Notes: a model not told the origin generated them from the letters alone. A stretch of DNA of 7,234 nt from Coriobacteriales bacterium (GCA_024408695.1 JAKSUU010000050.1:1-7234); one strand, 5' to 3'. Shown: positions 1 to 5,760, counted from the first letter of the stretch. Program-made: numbers and translations.

Positions 1-1217
1 TTAGTGCGCTTTTAGATGAAATGAAAATTGCATATCCAAGTGCAGGAGATGCTAATTCCATTGAAGAAGCACTTGATGTTGCAGCTCGCATTGGATACCC
101 ATTACTCGTTCGTCCATCTTATGTTTTAGGTGGTCGTGGCATGGTTATTGCTTACGATGAGGAATATCTAGTTAAATATGTTGAGCGTGCAGCAAAGGTT
201 TCTCCAGATCACCCTCTATACTTAGATGCATTTTTAGAAAATGCTACAGAAGTTGATGTAGATGCTTTATGCGATGGTAAGGATGTTTATATTGGTGCTA
301 TTTTAGAGCATATCGAAGAAGCTGGTATTCATAGTGGTGACAGTGCTTGTTGCACACCTCCGTTTTCTTTAAGTGAATCTGTGCTCGAAACTATTAGAAA
401 AGCAACAATTGACCTTGCATTAGCTGTTAATACCCGTGGTTTATTGAACATTCAATATGCAATTAAGGGCACACGTCTTTTTGTAATTGAGGTTAACCCC
501 AGGGCATCACGCACTGTTCCATTTGTATCAAAATCAAGCGGTGTTCCACTTGCAAAGGCCGCCGCTAAGATTATGGCTGGTGCCACACTCAAAGATTTAG
601 GACTCAAACCAACTGAAATCGTTTCAGATATCTATGATATTCCAAAATATTACAGTGTTAAAGAAGCAGTTATGCCTTTTGGACGTTTTCCTGGTTCAAG
701 TATTGTTTTGGGTCCAGAAATGAAATCAACTGGTGAAGTCATGGGTGTATCCAAAGACTTTCCTAGTGCATACGCAAAAACACAGCTTTCTGTTAGCAAT
801 ACCATACAAAGTGCAGGCAAAGCCTTTATTTCTGTATGTGATAGCGAAAAGCGCAATATTAGTAGTGTTGCTTTGTCGCTTACAAAACTTGGTTTTAGGC
901 TCGTTGCAACAATTGGTACTGCTCGTACTCTTCTTGCAAATGGTCTGGATGTTGAAATTGTTCGTCGTAGCCAAGAAGAAAGCCCAAATATTTTAGACAT
1001 GATGCAAAATGATGAAATCGATCTTGTCGTAAATATTCCATTTGGACAAGGAACTCGTGGAGATGCTTATAAAATGAGAAGTGCTGCAGTAAATTATGGC
1101 ATTCCTTATGTTACAACTTTATCTGCAGCATCTGTTCTGGCACAGGCTCTTCAATCTGTCCGACAAGATAAACTATTCCCAATTGCTCTTCAGGATTTGT
1201 TTCAAATGGAACTATAG
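1..1217 (+). CDS. carB: Carbamoyl phosphate synthase large subunit, C-terminal part (5' truncated by window edge)
   Basis: This is the C-terminal ~404 residues of the roughly 1,070-residue large subunit, which makes carbamoyl phosphate from bicarbonate, ammonia (from CarA glutaminase) and two ATP for pyrimidine and arginine synthesis. The frame is open to the window edge (codons from base 3). The first ATG at 21 lies inside the protein, so it is not the start. Numbering from that ATG, residues 1-265 are the second ATP-grasp (carbamoyl phosphate synthetic) half: RPSYVLGGRGM at 31-41 and the metal/ATP-binding EVNPRASRTVPFVSK at 157-171. Residues ~266-390 form the MGS-like allosteric domain (FISVCDSEKR, ATIGTA, VVNIPFGQGTRGD, TTLSAAS), where UMP or ornithine bind in characterised homologues. 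A 34-base gap leads to pyrK, so co-transcription is likely. Identification is near certain; only the N-terminal two thirds are missing. Confidence 0.97.
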   Translation, partial: SALLDEMKIAYPSAGDANSIEEALDVAARIGYPLLVRPSYVLGGRGMVIAYDEEYLVKYVERAAKVSPDHPLYLDAFLENATEVDVDALCDGKDVYIGAILEHIEEAGIHSGDSACCTPPFSLSESVLETIRKATIDLALAVNTRGLLNIQYAIKGTRLFVIEVNPRASRTVPFVSKSSGVPLAKAAAKIMAGATLKDLGLKPTEIVSDIYDIPKYYSVKEAVMPFGRFPGSSIVLGPEMKSTGEVMGVSKDFPSAYAKTQLSVSNTIQSAGKAFISVCDSEKRNISSVALSLTKLGFRLVATIGTARTLLANGLDVEIVRRSQEESPNILDMMQNDEIDLVVNIPFGQGTRGDAYKMRSAAVNYGIPYVTTLSAASVLAQALQSVRQDKLFPIALQDLFQMEL

Positions 1218-1251
1218 TTAGCAGTTTTTGATAGCGAAAGACATACTTATT

Positions 1252-2070
1252 ATGAAGAAATTCGACGAAAAAGTTTCTATATTGCTAAACGATAAAGTAG
1301 CAAAGGATATTTATAAGCTCGAATTTGTTTGTCCGCAAATTAGTGAATGTGCAAAAGCTGGACAATTTGTCGAAGTTTTAGTTGAGGCCAATCCTGTTTG
1401 TATGTTACGCGTGCCACTTTGTATTGCAGATGTTGATTTAGACTTGCACAGTATTACTTTGTATTACGCTGTTGTTGGCGAGTCAACCAAGCAACTTAGT
1501 CAACAAAATATTGGAGATGGTCTAAAAGTTTTAGGACCTTTGGGCAATGGTTGGCAGCAAGTTCCCCAATTAGAAAATGCTAAAAATGCAATGATTGTTT
1601 GTGGAGGTATGGGAGCCGCTGCAGTCTATCTTTTAGCTCATGAGCTATCTAAAAGTGCTCAATCAATTGATATCGTGTGTGGATTTGCGACTAAAAATAA
1701 AATAATTCTTAAAGAAGAGTTTGAGAATTTAGCTTTGCTTTACGAAAACCCTAATATTAAACTTCATATATGCACAGATGATGGTTCTTTTGGGTTCAGC
1801 GGGTATAACGTTGTGAAGATGAACGAACTTTTACAACAAAAAACATACGATAGCTGTTTTGTTTGTGGTCCTCCAATTATGACTAAAATTGCATGCAAGC
1901 AGGCATTGGATCACGGTGCCAAATGCTTTGCGAGTTTCGAAAAGCTTATGGCATGTGGCTTGGGAGTTTGTCTTGGATGCGTTTTGCAGACAAAAAATGG
2001 CCTTAAACGTGTGTGTGCTGATGGTCCTGTTTTTGATGCAGAAATAATTGACTGGGAAAATTTTTGCTAA
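1252..2070 (+). CDS. pyrK: Dihydroorotate dehydrogenase B (NAD+), electron transfer subunit PyrK
   Basis: PyrK carries electrons from the FMN of PyrD through a 2Fe-2S cluster and FAD to NAD+. I chose ATG 1252 (272 aa). A TTG at 1228 would add eight residues with no better ribosome binding site, and the conserved family start (VSILLNDKVAKDIYKL) lies just after ATG 1252. Visible motifs, numbered from ATG 1252, are the FAD-binding LRVPLCIAD (52-60), GPLGNGW (95-101), the nucleotide-binding CGGMGAA (117-123), CTDDGSFG (174-181) and CGPPIM (205-210). The C-terminal ferredoxin-type cluster ligands are C235, C240, C243 and C255 in the CX4CX2C...C arrangement. The gene is followed after 9 bases by pyrD, its obligate partner. 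That neighbour separates PyrK from other ferredoxin-NADP reductase-like proteins. Length is normal for the family. Confidence 0.96.
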   Translation: MKKFDEKVSILLNDKVAKDIYKLEFVCPQISECAKAGQFVEVLVEANPVCMLRVPLCIADVDLDLHSITLYYAVVGESTKQLSQQNIGDGLKVLGPLGNGWQQVPQLENAKNAMIVCGGMGAAAVYLLAHELSKSAQSIDIVCGFATKNKIILKEEFENLALLYENPNIKLHICTDDGSFGFSGYNVVKMNELLQQKTYDSCFVCGPPIMTKIACKQALDHGAKCFASFEKLMACGLGVCLGCVLQTKNGLKRVCADGPVFDAEIIDWENFC

Positions 2071-2074
2071 GGAG
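2069..2074 (+). promoter_or_regulatory. Ribosome binding site deciding the TTG start of pyrD
   Basis: AAGGAG overlaps the last two bases of the pyrK stop codon (TAA 2068-2070) and lies 5 bases before TTG 2080. No ATG or GTG in the pyrD frame lies near the conserved N-terminus, so this Shine-Dalgarno sequence supports TTG initiation. It also suggests translation coupled to pyrK termination. Confidence 0.8.
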
Positions 2075-2079
2075 AAATT

Positions 2080-3006
2080 TTGGGTGAAAACAAAAATGTT
2101 GATTTGAGCATTAATTTTGCTGGTATTTCTATGCCAAACCCAGTAACTGTTGGCTCTGGAACTTTTGGTGCAGGTTTAGAGTTTAATGAGCTATTTGATG
2201 TTAGTGTGCTTGGCGCAATAACTACAAAAGGCGTATCGTTAGAAGCCTGGGCAGGCAACGAAAGCCCTCGCATTGCTAAGGCTACAGGTGGCATGATTAA
2301 TGCAATAGGCTTGCAAAATCCTGGCGCATCTTATATGGTTGAAGAAGTCCTTCCAAAAATCAAAGATTTAAATTCGAACATTATCGTTAACGTTTTAGGC
2401 AAAAGTCAAGAAGAATACGTAGAGACAATTAAAGTTTTAGAAACCAGTGATGTGCCTTGTGCTTATGAAATTAATATTTCTTGTCCAAATGTTAAAAGTG
2501 GGGGTTTAAGTTTAGGCACAGACCCAAAGTGCGTGCAAAGTCTTGTTAGTGCCTGTAAAAATGTTACTAATAAGCCAATTATTGCAAAACTTACTCCTAA
2601 TGTAACAAGTATTACCGAGATTGCTTTGGCCGCCAAAGCTGGAGGAGCAGATGCCCTGACTTTGATAAATACTGTGGCAGCCATGGCTATAGACATAAAA
2701 ACAAGGCGACCAAAACTTGCAAATGTTTGCGGTGGTTTGTCTGGTCCTGCAATTAAACCTATTGCAGTAAAGGCTGTTTATGATGTTCATAAGGTTTGTG
2801 ATTTGCCTATTATTGGAATAGGCGGCATTACCTGCGCACAAGATGCAATAGAGTTTATTTTAGCTGGAGCTAGCGTTGTTTCAATTGGTAGCGCGAACTT
2901 TACAAATCCTTTCACTACGCTTGAAGTGATAAAGGGTTTAGAAAATTATTGTATTAAGAATAATATATTAAAAATCTCAGATTTAATTGGTGCTGTGGAG
3001 GTATAA
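2080..3006 (+). CDS. pyrD: Dihydroorotate dehydrogenase B (NAD+), catalytic subunit, class 1B
   Basis: This 308-aa FMN-containing TIM-barrel enzyme oxidises dihydroorotate to orotate and passes electrons to PyrK, so the final acceptor is NAD+. The start is TTG 2080, set by AAGGAG 5 bases upstream. Motifs in order are NPVTVGSGTFG (20-30), TTKGVS with K50, NAIGLQNPG (74-82), INISCPNVKSGG (131-142) with the class 1B catalytic cysteine C135, KLTPNVT (170-176, FMN-contacting lysine), GGLSGPAIKP (218-227), IGIGGI (245-250) and the phosphate-binding GASVVSIGSANF (263-274). A cysteine base, rather than the serine of membrane class 2 enzymes, plus adjacent pyrK, identifies the cytosolic 1B heterotetramer. 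No membrane-anchoring N-terminal extension is present. The 3' end nearly abuts pyrF (4-base gap). Confidence 0.97.
   Translation: MGENKNVDLSINFAGISMPNPVTVGSGTFGAGLEFNELFDVSVLGAITTKGVSLEAWAGNESPRIAKATGGMINAIGLQNPGASYMVEEVLPKIKDLNSNIIVNVLGKSQEEYVETIKVLETSDVPCAYEINISCPNVKSGGLSLGTDPKCVQSLVSACKNVTNKPIIAKLTPNVTSITEIALAAKAGGADALTLINTVAAMAIDIKTRRPKLANVCGGLSGPAIKPIAVKAVYDVHKVCDLPIIGIGGITCAQDAIEFILAGASVVSIGSANFTNPFTTLEVIKGLENYCIKNNILKISDLIGAVEV
2997..3001 (+). promoter_or_regulatory. Ribosome binding site deciding the pyrF start
   Basis: GGAGG lies inside the last codons of pyrD, 9 bases before ATG 3011. It selects this ATG over the in-frame TTG at 2987 that would extend the protein by eight non-conserved residues. 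Its position inside pyrD implies tight coupling of the two genes. Confidence 0.8.
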
Positions 3007-3010
3007 ATCT

Positions 3011-3742
3011 ATGATCGATTGGCAAGCACAAGCAAAAAAGGATAGAATAATTGTCGCTTTAGATTGCGATAAAGCTTGCGCCATACAAAAAGTTCAGCAA
3101 TTTGAAGGTCAAGTTAAATGGGTAAAAGTGGGCATGACGCTTTTTTTTAGTGAAGGGCCTGAATTTGTCGCTTATTTAAAAGAAAGCGGACTTAACGTTT
3201 TTGTTGATTTAAAGTTGTACGACATACCCAATCAGGTTAAGTTAGCAGCACGTGAACTTATGCGTTGCGGTGCAGATATAATTACGTTACATGCCAGTGG
3301 TGGCTTAGAAACTACTTGCAAATATGTTGAAGAAAACCGTTCGCTTTTTTTAGACAGGTTTGATTCTTTTGCCGATACATCTGTTGTTGCAGTTAGTGTC
3401 TTAACTTCTTTTGATCAAGTCGGCTTATGCCAAATAGGCATTGAAAATGATTTAGCAAATCAAGTAGATAAACTAAGCCTTCTTGCTAAAGAAGCAGGGG
3501 TTGATGGGATGGTCTGCTCTGCCTTTGAAGCAAAAGATGTTCGTCAAATTTTTGGCGACGATGCCTTGGTTATTACGCCTGGTATTAGATCTGCTGGTTC
3601 TAGTGTTCAAGATCAAAAACGTGTTGCCGATGCGAATTTTGCATTTGAACAAGGCGCCAGTCATATTGTTATTGGTCGACCGATTATGCAAGCTAATGAC
3701 AGTTTGGCTGCTTTTGAAGAAATTGCAAAAAGTGTTGTTTAG
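3011..3742 (+). CDS. pyrF: Orotidine 5'-phosphate decarboxylase
   Basis: PyrF decarboxylates OMP to UMP, the last step of de novo UMP synthesis. From ATG 3011 it is 243 aa, normal for the short bacterial family. The catalytic Asp/Lys network is visible: D18 in VALDCD, K39 in WVKVGM, then D66, K68 and D71 in DLKLYDIPNQV (66-76). The phosphate/UMP-binding end contains ITPGIR (188-193) and IGRPIM (221-226). One oddity is Q75, at the position where the usual signature (D-x-K-x-x-D-I-P-x-T) has Thr; Tyr70 replaces the common His or Phe. All four core charged residues are intact, so the enzyme is probably active. It lies 4 bases after pyrD and 19 bases before pyrE. Confidence 0.96.
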   Translation: MIDWQAQAKKDRIIVALDCDKACAIQKVQQFEGQVKWVKVGMTLFFSEGPEFVAYLKESGLNVFVDLKLYDIPNQVKLAARELMRCGADIITLHASGGLETTCKYVEENRSLFLDRFDSFADTSVVAVSVLTSFDQVGLCQIGIENDLANQVDKLSLLAKEAGVDGMVCSAFEAKDVRQIFGDDALVITPGIRSAGSSVQDQKRVADANFAFEQGASHIVIGRPIMQANDSLAAFEEIAKSVV

Positions 3743-3761
3743 TTTAAAGATTGGAATAATT

Positions 3762-4343
3762 ATGACAGAACAAGAAATTCTAGATAAGTTTATTGATTGT
3801 GGTGCTATTTGTAATGGTCATTTTAAGTTGAGTAGTGGTCGCCATTCAAATGTTTATGTTCAATGTCAAAGACTTATGGAAGATGCAAGTTTAACCTTTG
3901 AACTTGCAAAAGAAACACTTAATAAGGTAGATTCAGGCCTTTTTAAGCAGGCAGATTTAATTGTTTCTCCGGCAATTGGTGGTATTACTTGGGGCTTTGC
4001 CTTTGCGCTTGCTTCTAACAAACGCTATATTTTTGCAGAGCGAGTTGATGGACAAATGACTCTGCGCCGAAACTTTACGGCTAAAGCTTGCAAATGCTTA
4101 ATATGCGAAGACGTTGTTACAACTGGCAAATCGGTTAATGAAGTTAAACGTGTAGTAGAAGCCGACGGTGGTGAAGTGTTAGGTGTTGTTTGCTTAATTG
4201 ATAGAGGACAAAACAACCAGTTTGATGGACCAGTGTTTTCTTTATTAAAATATCCAAGTTTGTCTTGGGACCCAAATGATTGTGAACTTTGTAAAAAGGG
4301 TATTGAGATTACTGCCCCTGGTAGCAGGTTCTTAGCAAAGTAG
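3762..4343 (+). CDS. pyrE: Orotate phosphoribosyltransferase (Thermus-type PyrE)
   Basis: PyrE joins orotate and PRPP to give OMP, the PyrF substrate. The start is ATG 3762 (193 aa). The open frame reaches back to 3483, but that part overlaps pyrF and is not conserved. A weak GGA at 3753-3755 lies 6 bases upstream of the ATG. The N-terminal FKLSSGRHSNVYVQC (21-35) and the FAERVDGQMTLRRNF stretch (91-105) match the Thermus-family subgroup. The type I PRTase PRPP loop is LICEDVVTTGKS (113-124), with the acidic pair E116-D117. The C-terminal CELCKKG (174-180) followed by PGSR (186-189) is also typical of this subgroup. It is probably a homodimer in the cytosol. This is the last pyrimidine gene before a 266-base non-coding gap, so it probably ends the operon. 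Confidence 0.95.
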   Translation: MTEQEILDKFIDCGAICNGHFKLSSGRHSNVYVQCQRLMEDASLTFELAKETLNKVDSGLFKQADLIVSPAIGGITWGFAFALASNKRYIFAERVDGQMTLRRNFTAKACKCLICEDVVTTGKSVNEVKRVVEADGGEVLGVVCLIDRGQNNQFDGPVFSLLKYPSLSWDPNDCELCKKGIEITAPGSRFLAK

Positions 4344-4350
4344 CATACAT

Positions 4351-4424
4351 ATATTTGGTCAGTAAAATTTGTTTTATACACATATTTTTACCCACAATAT
4401 ACAGTCCAAATATTTGTATTTTTT
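4351..4424 (+). terminator. Weak AT-rich terminator-like structure after pyrE
   Basis: ATATTTGG (4351-4358) pairs with CCAAATAT (4406-4413). A smaller GTAAAA/TTTTAtAC hairpin is possible inside the long loop. The right arm also forms its own palindrome CAAATATTTG (4407-4416), followed by TATTTTTT (4417-4424). Position, just after the last pyr gene and ending in a T run, suits transcription termination. The stems have few G-C pairs and the loop is long, so this is far from a textbook terminator and some read-through to mihF is plausible. Confidence 0.3.
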
Positions 4425-4550
4425 AAAAATTTCAAAATTATTAATTTCAATATCACAATAATAAAAAATTGTTAAAAATTTTTTATAAAAATTGAAAATT
4501 AACAAGTAGATGCAACATTTTTAATTTTTTTTTGAAAGATAAGAATTTTT
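4411..4550. other. Extremely AT-rich intergenic stretch with A/T tracts
   Basis: This stretch has very few G or C bases. It carries repeated runs of A or T (near 4419-4429, 4463-4468, 4474-4484, 4487-4491, 4494-4498, 4519-4533 and 4545-4552). It includes an inverted repeat TTGTTAA (4469-4475) / TTAACAA (4499-4505) enclosing a second AATTTTT (4477-4483) / AAAAATT (4487-4493). No convincing coding frame is present. By analogy it may be intrinsically curved DNA, an UP-element-like region feeding the mihF promoter, or a nucleoid protein target. Confidence 0.5.
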
Positions 4551-4560
4551 TTGTTAGTAT
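4532..4560 (+). promoter_or_regulatory. Probable sigma-70-type promoter of mihF-gmk
   Basis: A -35-like TTGAAA (4532-4537) is separated by exactly 17 bases from a -10-like TAGTAT (4555-4560). TG at 4552-4553 and one base form an extended -10. The predicted start is near 4566-4568, giving a 5' leader of about 43 bases to the mihF ATG. AT-rich sequence upstream of the -35 could act as an UP element. An alternative -10, TATTAT at 4560-4565, would leave a 22-base spacer and fits less well. Confidence 0.6.
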
Positions 4561-4565
4561 ATTAT

Positions 4566-4582
4566 CTACGCAATAAGCGTAG
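4566..4582 (+). promoter_or_regulatory. Perfect inverted repeat at the predicted mihF transcription start
   Basis: CTACGC, a 5-base AATAA spacer and GCGTAG form a perfect 6+6 inverted repeat that stands out as a GC island in AT-rich DNA. It begins at or next to the predicted +1. It could be an operator bound by a dimeric regulator, or a stem-loop protecting the 5' end of the mRNA. No T run follows closely enough, and a ribosome binding site and gene come next, so I do not call it a terminator. Confidence 0.5.
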
Positions 4583-4609
4583 TAAAGTTTTTTATTAGGA
4601 GGAATACTT

Positions 4610-4915
4610 ATGGCATTACCAGAATTAACTGATGCACAACGTAAAGACGCATTAAAGAAAGCGGCCCAGACAAGAAAAAAACGTGCAGCTCTAAAGCAAG
4701 ACCTTAAAGATGGCAAAAAAACTGTCAAACAAGTTCTCAAAAAAGCTGACGATCCAATTATTGCTCGTATGAAGGTAAAAGATCTAATCTCATCCTTACC
4801 TGGTTGGGGCAAAACAAAGACAGAAAAACTTATGGAAGAACTTGGCATTGCTCCAGACCGCCGCATTAAAGGTCTTGGTTCACGCCAAAAAGAAGCTTTA
4901 TTAGAAAGACTCTAG
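4610..4915 (+). CDS. mihF: Actinobacterial integration host factor (mIHF/sIHF family)
   Basis: This 101-aa basic nucleoid-associated DNA-binding protein belongs to the family that shapes chromosome structure and serves as a phage integration cofactor in mycobacteria and Streptomyces. It starts at ATG 4610 with a strong AGGAGG (4597-4602) 7 bases upstream. MALPELTDAQRKDALKKAA at the N-terminus, a long Lys/Arg-rich helix (about 8-46), MKVKDLISSLPGWGK (54-68) and the terminal RRIKGLGSRQKEALL (84-98) match the Streptomyces sIHF pattern as I recall it. The C-terminal half is a helix-two-turn-helix-like DNA-binding fold. It is unrelated in sequence to proteobacterial IHF/HU. The family is a marker of Actinobacteria, and its place upstream of gmk-rpoZ is the usual actinobacterial arrangement. 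The strong RBS and own promoter suggest high expression. Confidence 0.95.
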   Translation: MALPELTDAQRKDALKKAAQTRKKRAALKQDLKDGKKTVKQVLKKADDPIIARMKVKDLISSLPGWGKTKTEKLMEELGIAPDRRIKGLGSRQKEALLERL

Positions 4916-4928
4916 GGCTTAAACTCGC

Positions 4929-5486
4929 TTGAGTGGTGTTTTATTTGTAATTTCTGGACCTTCTGGTGTTGGTAAAGGCACCTTGGTCAAAATTCTTATT
5001 GAGAAAATTCCATCTCTTGCACTTTCTATTTCTGCGACTACTCGCAAACCTAGGATAGGTGACGCCGATGGCGTCACCTATTTTTTTATGACTAAAGAGG
5101 ACTTTGAGCAGAAAATTTCCCAAGGAGCGTTTTTGGAATATGCAAATGTTCATGGCAATTATTACGGAACTTTGCAAAGTACCGTTGATGATTTATTAGA
5201 TGAATATGCTGGAGTTATCTTAGAAATTGATGTTCAAGGTGGTCATCTAGCAAAATTACATTATAAAGACGCCGTAACTATTTTTATTGACGCCCCCAGC
5301 GAAGAAGAAATAAAAAATCGTCTTATAGGTAGAGGAAGCGATGTAGAAGAAAACTTTGAGTTGCGCTTGGCCAATGCTCAAAAGGAGCGCGAAAGTGCAA
5401 AAGATTACGATTTCCATCTAATAAATGATGATCTCAATGAATGTGCAAATAATCTTATAAAAGTGATAAAATCATATATTCAGTAA
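4929..5486 (+). CDS. gmk: Guanylate kinase
   Basis: This 185-aa cytosolic enzyme phosphorylates GMP (and dGMP) with ATP to GDP. TTG 4929 is the best start. It is 13 bases after mihF, places SGVLFVISG right at the N-terminus as in the family, and has no ATG competitor; the only upstream purine run is a poor AGGG (4914-4917) overlapping the mihF stop. The P-loop is GPSGVGKGT (10-18). The GMP-binding signature is SISATTRKPR (33-42), followed by DGVTYFF (47-53) and FLEYANVHGNYYGT (68-81). ILEIDVQGG (97-105) and the lid region RLIGRGSD (131-138) follow. Codons 43-51 coincide with a perfect terminator-like hairpin (separate entry), yet the reading frame is intact and the residues fit the family. 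A weak TTG start could make this gene's translation a control point. Confidence 0.95.
   Translation: MSGVLFVISGPSGVGKGTLVKILIEKIPSLALSISATTRKPRIGDADGVTYFFMTKEDFEQKISQGAFLEYANVHGNYYGTLQSTVDDLLDEYAGVILEIDVQGGHLAKLHYKDAVTIFIDAPSEEEIKNRLIGRGSDVEENFELRLANAQKERESAKDYDFHLINDDLNECANNLIKVIKSYIQ
5055..5087 (+). terminator. Intrinsic-terminator-like hairpin inside gmk
   Basis: Bases 5055-5066 and 5070-5081 are perfect reverse complements (12 bp, 7 of them G-C) around a 3-base GAT loop. A run of seven T (5081-5087) starts at the foot of the stem. The repeat spans exactly gmk codons 43-51. The T run lies only on the + strand side, so the structure has terminator polarity for the mihF-gmk transcript. Stem and T run are much better than anything in the intergenic gap after pyrE. 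Translating ribosomes should normally disrupt it; poor initiation at the gmk TTG would let it form. The geometry is directly visible, but termination activity is inferred. Confidence 0.5.
5464..5472 (+). promoter_or_regulatory. Possible extended -10 element for rpoZ inside the gmk 3' end
   Basis: TG (5464-5465), one base, then TAAAAT (5467-5472) forms an extended -10-like element about 40 bases before the rpoZ ATG. The -35 region 17 bases upstream (TGCAAA, 5444-5449) is poor. Such elements are common by chance in AT-rich DNA, so this is tentative. It would make sense if the hairpin within gmk reduces read-through to rpoZ. Confidence 0.22.
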
Positions 5487-5511
5487 ACGTAGATATTATA
5501 TAGGAGACTGT

Positions 5512-5760
5512 ATGTCAATTGTAGAGCCAAGAATAGATGACTTAATGGTACAAGTTGGTGAAGATCGTTATTTATTATGTGCGATTGCATCAAAACGTTC
5601 AAGCGATATTAATGATTTAATGTGTAACCAACGTTCTCGTGCAATTTCTATGCAAGCAGCAGATGATGTTGCACAAAAGGCTGGAACCAAACCACTTTCT
5701 TTGGCCATGCATGAAATTGCAACTGGCGTTGTCTCTTACGATAAAGAAAATTTTGAATAA
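5512..5760 (+). CDS. rpoZ: DNA-directed RNA polymerase omega subunit
   Basis: Omega is the smallest RNA polymerase core subunit and helps beta-prime fold and assemble. The protein is 82 aa, short but typical. ATG 5512 is preceded by AGGAG (5502-5506), 5 bases away. The N-terminus has VEPRIDDLM (4-12), followed by DRYLLCAIASKRSSDIN (18-34), equivalent to the conserved Y-x-L-V-x-x-A-x-K-R-A-x-Q-I motif, and KPLSLAMHEIATGVVSY (60-76), the conserved C-terminal stretch. gmk-rpoZ is a widely conserved pair, which supports the call. The gap from gmk is 25 bases, so co-transcription is likely. Confidence 0.93.
   Translation: MSIVEPRIDDLMVQVGEDRYLLCAIASKRSSDINDLMCNQRSRAISMQAADDVAQKAGTKPLSLAMHEIATGVVSYDKENFE

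Noticed and set aside
21..23. ATG 21 as a genuine start for a short CarB-like protein
   Set aside because: The frame is open upstream to base 3 with family-like residues, and the conserved ATP-grasp domain is cut by the window edge rather than starting here.
1228..1251. TTG 1228 as the pyrK start
   Set aside because: The eight extra residues are not family-like, the TTG has no Shine-Dalgarno sequence, and ATG 1252 directly precedes the conserved N-terminus.
2463..2841. Antisense open frames opposite pyrD
   Set aside because: Composition is that of reverse-complemented coding sequence, with no motif or initiation signal; pyrD itself is unambiguous.
2987..3010. TTG 2987 as the pyrF start
   Set aside because: GGAGG at 2997-3001 is correctly spaced for ATG 3011 and the upstream residues lie inside pyrD.
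3675..3682. GGTCGACC palindrome in pyrF
   Set aside because: It is an 8-base symmetric sequence within conserved coding DNA, with no loop, T run or positional context; expected by chance in 7 kb.
3483..3761. N-terminal extension of pyrE overlapping pyrF
   Set aside because: The extension is a frame shadow of pyrF, and the conserved PyrE sequence begins at ATG 3762.
4388..4396. DnaA-box-like TTACCCACA in the AT-rich gap, hinting at a replication origin
   Set aside because: It is a single site with one mismatch to TTATCCACA. There is no cluster of boxes and no dnaA, dnaN or rpmH nearby.
4025..4866. Antisense open frames across pyrE, the intergenic gap and mihF
   Set aside because: They mirror conserved genes on the opposite strand, show no recognisable domain and lack ribosome binding sites; low-complexity AT sequence explains the length.
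5055..5081. The gmk palindrome as a repeated element or uptake-type sequence
   Set aside because: I see no second copy of either arm in the window, and the adjacent T run fits a terminator-like RNA structure better. Genome-wide copy number was not testable here.
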